A program made the translations under genes and the position numbers. Below the pieces are notes generated by a model. It did not search any database. It saw only the letters and a list, made by a program, of their open reading frames with translations, and had not been told where the DNA came from. Positions 27,082-28,751 of a DNA stretch of 28,751 bases are shown one piece after another (positions within the stretch are counted from its first letter, which is position 1; each line of letters opens with the position of its first letter). The stretch comes from Treponema sp. (GTDB lineage Bacteria > Spirochaetota > Spirochaetia > Treponematales > Treponemataceae). The stretch spans positions 1 through 28,751 of the forward strand of contig JAFZWX010000040.1 of assembly GCA_017617145.1 (NCBI GenBank), in the 5' to 3' direction.

Positions 27082-27528
27082 AGGTTTTTCTTCCTGATTT
27101 TCTACCCATCGCAAAGTCAACGGTAACTCTACAAATTCTGTTTCTACCGTTATTGTTTCTGATTCGCCGTACAGCATCTGATTTTCGTAAGTCTTGCCAT
27201 CACGAACTGTTACGGATTTAACTTCAGCTTTTGCATAAACAGTTGAACCAAATTCAATACCGTTAAAAATAAAGGATTCTGAGGTCTTATTTTGGTCTAC
27301 AAGTTTTGATTGGCTGGCATAAAGCGTATTGTCTACATAAAATTCTACATCAAGATTGATTGTAACAGAATCTTGTTCAACTCCCCTGGCAGTTAGTACT
27401 GAATAGAAATGCTGCACAGGGAAAGACATTTTTACTTTTGTCTTAAGACTTGTATTATTACTGCAGGAACAAACGAACAGCAATACGGCTGAAAAAAGTG
27501 TTGCGAGAATTGATTTATAGTTTTTCAT
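22054..27528 (-). CDS. Giant BspA-type leucine-rich-repeat surface lipoprotein
   Basis: 1824 residues. The signal peptide is hydrophobic to LLFVCSC; Cys22 (lipobox VCSC) is the likely acylated residue. Residues about 30-148 are a beta-rich N-terminal domain. From about 150 the protein is seven complete units and one partial unit of 223-230 residues. Each unit has three parts: a helical segment with YKVTGxMSNEDY; a strand segment with VGLDLSxVTGLT; and LRR_5 (BspA) repeats recognisable from FEIPSxVKKIWxxAF and ITIPESVVYIGxxAF followed by IQTLTFKDKENW. A linker with NPDDLENPANYRWNxQT closes each unit. BspA-type proteins are surface adhesins in Treponema, Bacteroidales and Trichomonas. The host or substrate target is unknown. 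The last unit stops early at LPDSVQ. A perfect TATAAT sits seven bases before the ATG with no ribosome site. Confidence 0.9.
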   Translation of the reverse strand: MKNYKSILATLFSAVLLFVCSCSNNTSLKTKVKMSFPVQHFYSVLTARGVEQDSVTINLDVEFYVDNTLYASQSKLVDQNKTSESFIFNGIEFGSTVYAKAEVKSVTVRDGKTYENQMLYGESETITVETEFVELPLTLRWVENQEEKPIQIEVTTSKLKSEIQNYIPGIKTIYKVKGQMTNSEFSELQELIENKSDNDWGGEYVGLDLSEVTGLTRIDCTWGFISLTIPSSVTEFGNYAQFDCVKILEGNPNFKYVDGVLYSADKTSLYFYPSEKTETSFVIPSGVQKIQSAAFLWNNNIQSITIPESVVFIGMAALQTNSITKLTFKDQENWYSRDENRLLSAAELENPVSYSEGQQRGICRDGIYKIQTETINITASQLSDTISAYVYKEEVFTTYKVTGEMSNEDYSQINQLIRDRGNNEHWKGSPITLDLSGVTDLTTLSYVSWPIASVTVPKTFSGVGVDTDYTNIIVSTDNPYYKYVDGSLYSADGTILYLYSSEKQDESFEIPSGVKKIWRFAFYNNKNIQNITIPESVVNIGWAAFDNDDTNIQTLTFKNKENWVANSNNNIVNPDNLEKVENFRWNSDTQTTGIFRHGLYKQETKTVTFTQMMTALNSYEAGTYTIYKVTGEMTYEDYWDVFDFVWDKVNNKKWENKYVGLDLSEVTGLTQIGGTWCFSTVIIPATVTEASDYSSGNIVGFESNPNFKYEDEILYTKDGTILCCYPREKTDKSFEIPSSVTKIWNSAFCNNYYIENITIPESVVYIGDCAFDNSNIKTLTFKDKENWMLQRDSDKVNPDDLENPANYRWNNQTESNGICRNGLFKPETKSVTVAQLTDEINSYAGGDYIIYKVTGTMSNEDYNTIVNLINNKRNNSWNYNDYVGLDLSAVTGLTKISYSWCLFNLAIPSSVSELSVSDGVYNVIISSDNPNFKYVDGSLYSADETILYLYSRAKTEETFEIPSKVKKIWAQAFQGNGSIRNIIIPEGVIYIGWGAFENGSIQTLTFKDKESWMVRNNNNNSESLVNPDDLENPANYRWNDQTQMNGICRNGLFKPETKSVTVSQLTNEINSYNGNDYITYKVTGSMSNDEYNQINQLINNKGNNENWEGRTIVLDLSGVTGLTKISYVSWPIATLTIPKTVSEVGNDTGFSKLIITSDNSYFTCVDGVIYSEDKTVLYSYSLEKTDESFEIPSTVTKIWREAFRYNYNIQSITIPESVVYIGDCTFDNSNIQTLTFKDKENWMVRGNNNSVSPVNPDDLENPANYRWNNQTQTNGSCRNGLFKPETKTVTVSQLTDEIDSYAGDDYIIYKVTGTMSNEDYNTIVNLINNKWNNSWNDKYVGLDLSAVTGLSEISYSWCLFSLAIPSSISKLNISSGVGNIIISSDNTNFKYVGGVLYSADGTILYRYPNGKTNESFVIPSTVKKICAEAFQSDSIQNITVSESVVYIGANAFGNSNIQTLIFENKEDWLFKVLNNSANKADPDALENPANYRWNNQTQTNGIFRQGLFKPESITVDVAELTEEIDSYAGGDYIIYKVTGEMSNAEYSTIVNFINDKRCNSWNYNNYVGLDLSEVTGLTEISNSGSLLCLIIPSSVTKLNNYVGAYNIIITSDNTHFKYVEGVFYSADETILYLYPKDKTDSSFVIPSTVTMIWCEAFWVNDSIQNITVPESVVYIGSGAFDNGNIQTLTFKDKQNWMASGNNSSVSPANPDDLENPANHRWNNRTQINGIFRQGLFKPETKNIAAEDLQSEINSFAGGNYIMYKVTGSMSNDEFIEIIRLLDQKRSNTWNYERYVGLDLSSVTGLTSAGNTDSVFYIVLPDSVQ

Positions 27529-27535
27529 GCTATAA

Positions 27536-27563
27536 ATTATAACTCAATTTTTTAAAGATTCAA
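27536..27563 (-). promoter_or_regulatory. Promoter of the BspA-like gene, possibly leaderless
   Basis: On the minus strand, TTGAAT (27563-27558), a 16-base spacer, TATAAT (27541-27536), then seven bases to the ATG at 27528. Confidence 0.55.
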
Positions 27564-27566
27564 GGT

Positions 27567-27596
27567 TAAAAAAAGAATGCCGGAACTAGTCCGGCA
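27567..27596 (-). terminator. Terminator of the STAS-domain gene
   Basis: TGCCGGA (27578-27584) pairs with TCCGGCA (27590-27596) around ACTAG. Read on the minus strand the hairpin is followed by ATTC and then a run of T (27574-27567), a standard intrinsic terminator. Confidence 0.8.
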
Positions 27597-27635
27597 ATAA
27601 AATGATATTATCGAGATTTACCCGACAACCCACAA

Positions 27636-28031
27636 TTATGATTTGAAAGCAGCTATTGCTTCATCCAAAGAATCTGTAAATGTGAATGATTTAGAGAAAC
27701 CTAAAAGCTGGAATACTTCCATTACCTTAGATTGAACATTAAGGAATACAAAGTTTCCACCCTGAAGTCTGATTGCCTTCCAAAGATTAATAAAAGCTCC
27801 GATTCCGGTTGATGAAACATAAGACAGATTCTTACAATCAAAAATCAAAGCCTTGTAGTTAAAGGCAATAATCTTAGTAATTTTCGTCTGGAAGAATGAT
27901 GAATTGTATGTATCGATAAAACCATCGAGGTGAACGATACAGCAGGAATCCATTCCTTCTACACCTTCAAGGTTTAACTGCAAATAATCATTTTTTTCAC
28001 TACCAAAATTTGGGATTAACACTTCTTTCAT
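27636..28031 (-). CDS. STAS-domain protein, anti-anti-sigma factor-like
   Basis: 131 residues forming a single STAS domain after a short N-terminal extension (about 1-18). The pattern is a strand region CCIVHLDGFIDTYN (30-43), ALIFDCKNLSYVSSTGIGAF (61-80) and a final helix region up to 130. Ser74 in VSSTGIG aligns with the phosphorylatable region of SpoIIAA and RsbV, although the usual Asp before it is Ser73. Proteins of this kind bind anti-sigma kinases in partner-switching cascades; no kinase or phosphatase partner lies next to it here. It has its own promoter and terminator, so it is monocistronic. Confidence 0.88.
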   Translation of the reverse strand: MKEVLIPNFGSEKNDYLQLNLEGVEGMDSCCIVHLDGFIDTYNSSFFQTKITKIIAFNYKALIFDCKNLSYVSSTGIGAFINLWKAIRLQGGNFVFLNVQSKVMEVFQLLGFSKSFTFTDSLDEAIAAFKS

Positions 28032-28074
28032 CAGAGTTTCCTTCTCTCTTATAGTTTTTATTTTTTCTACTAAT

Positions 28075-28103
28075 ATTTTATACCCATTTTCAGTATTTGT
28101 AAA
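28075..28103 (-). promoter_or_regulatory. Promoter of the STAS-domain gene
   Basis: On the minus strand, TTTACA (28103-28098), a 17-base spacer, TAAAAT (28080-28075), about 44 bases before the ATG; a GAAGGAA ribosome site lies close to the start. Confidence 0.5.
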
Positions 28104-28133
28104 ATGAAAATGTTTAAAAATACCAAATTTTTT

Positions 28134-28200
28134 GTCATTCCCGGGCTTGACCCGGGAATCTTTCTAAATAAAAGATTGTCGGGTCAAGCCCGACAATGAC
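28134..28200. repeat. Head-to-head pair of GTCATT...AATC palindromic repeats
   Basis: Copy 1 (28134-28161) has arms ATTCCCGGG (28137-28145) and CCCGGGAAT (28151-28159). Copy 2 (28173-28200) is inverted, with arms ATTGTCGGG (28175-28183) and CCCGACAAT (28189-28197). Eleven bases separate them. The pair fills the gap between the STAS promoter and the hydrogenase gene and may act as its terminator or a mobile REP-like doublet. Confidence 0.75.
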
Positions 28201-28209
28201 ATAGGAATC

Positions 28210-28751
28210 TTATTTATACTGTTCCAGCTCTACATAGCTTGTATGCAAGAGTTCATGAGACTTATGTCCAAGTGGTTCTCCAAGGAAATCCTTGTAAATT
28301 GCAGCAATTTCAGGATTGTTGTGAGACTGTCTGAATTCACATTTCTCATCATCAGTATACAAAGCCTTTGTGCGGGCAGCACGAACTTCGTCTGTAACAC
28401 CATAAGGCTGTCCACCGCCACCAATACATCCGCCACGGCAAGCCATAACTTCAATAAAGTGCCAGGTTGGTTCTTTTCCTGCAGCCAAGTCTGCGCGAAT
28501 CTGTTCTACTACAGCGTCAACATTCTTAATCTGATGAACTACTGCAATGCGAACCTTTGTTCCGCCAAGGTCAACTTCTGCAGATTTAACACCTTCCATA
28601 CCGCGAACAGGCTCAAATTCAACCGGGCCAAGTTCTTTTTTGTTTGTAACAAAGTATGCGGTACGAACAGCAGCTTCCATTACACCACCGGTAACACCAA
28701 AGATTGTACCGGCACCTGTATATGCACCAATAAGGCTGTCTGCTTTTTCTT
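28210..28751 (-). CDS. [FeFe]-hydrogenase catalytic subunit, C-terminal part (gene continues past the window)
   Basis: The frame is open to the window edge on the minus strand; about 180 residues are visible. They begin with a stretch ending in FGVTGGVMEAAVRT, the block that precedes the last H-cluster cysteine motif in HydA. The motif itself is EVMACRGGCIGGGGQPYG, supplying two H-cluster cysteines, with Arg in place of the Pro commonly found in MACPGGC. The end, RQSHNNPEIAAIYKDFLGEP and then SHELLHTSY, is the conserved HydA tail. The enzyme makes or uses H2, probably with NADH or ferredoxin in a fermentative anaerobe. Subunit composition and group cannot be judged because the N-terminal Fe-S domains are outside. 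Confidence 0.93.
   Translation of the reverse strand, partial: EKADSLIGAYTGAGTIFGVTGGVMEAAVRTAYFVTNKKELGPVEFEPVRGMEGVKSAEVDLGGTKVRIAVVHQIKNVDAVVEQIRADLAAGKEPTWHFIEVMACRGGCIGGGGQPYGVTDEVRAARTKALYTDDEKCEFRQSHNNPEIAAIYKDFLGEPLGHKSHELLHTSYVELEQYK

Noticed and set aside
27597..27635. ACCCGACAA fragment after the STAS gene, considered as another palindromic repeat copy
   Set aside because: Only one half-arm is present with no GTCATT end; too short to claim.

Overview
The window comes from a spirochaete of the genus Treponema, most likely a gut or rumen species. The flagellin at 21075-21935 starts with the [18 protein letters not shown] N-terminus of treponemal FlaB and has a sigma-28 promoter. The other clues are a secreted lipoprotein GH10 xylanase, a giant BspA-type leucine-rich surface lipoprotein, an [FeFe]-hydrogenase and AT-rich DNA. 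There is no rRNA, tRNA, CRISPR array or transposase that I can see. No gene-free stretch exceeds 300 bases; the longest are 20855-21074 (flaB leader and ctpA promoter) and 7077-7284 (divergent TIR/RyR promoters).

Layout. 1-1864: three-gene ABC exporter module (ATPase cut by the window edge, permease, YtrA-type GntR regulator). 1845-4148: a carbohydrate-esterase-like hydrolase divergent from a lipoprotein xylanase. 4150-4887: adenylate kinase with its own promoter and terminator. 4890-8568: a divergent pair, a membrane protein with two Rossmann (TrkA-N-like) domains and a C-terminal RyR (ryanodine-receptor) domain on the minus strand, and a TIR-like protein on the plus strand. 8570-12851 (minus): argD followed by a 1034-residue cell-envelope protein. 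12998-13843: a YdcF/SanA-like membrane protein. 13844-20854 (minus): an eight-gene run with small gaps, in transcription order ctpA, rsmE, a degenerate WecG/TagA-like gene, DUF456, trmJ, a membrane alpha/beta-hydrolase-like gene, Nif3-like and proC. 20948-22008: flaB transcription unit. 22054-27528 (minus): BspA-like lipoprotein with seven full repeat units and one partial unit of about 228 residues. 27567-28103 (minus): STAS anti-anti-sigma-factor-like gene. 28210-28751 (minus): C-terminal part of an [FeFe]-hydrogenase.

Most interesting point. The TIR-like/RyR pair looks like a compact, undescribed or barely described signalling system. TIR enzymes make cyclic ADP-ribose-type nucleotides from NAD+. 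In animals cADPR signalling acts on ryanodine receptors, so a bacterial TIR gene divergent from a membrane-anchored RyR-domain protein suggests a two-gene signal/receptor circuit, possibly anti-phage. This is inference from domains and context only.

Other themes. Two families of short dispersed repeats (GTCATT...AATC palindromes and CTTCGACAAGCTCAGG-type repeats) sit between genes and inside coding frames; one supplies a gene's stop codon. Several genes for exported proteins have a -10 element only 6-7 nt before the ATG and no Shine-Dalgarno sequence, suggesting leaderless mRNAs.
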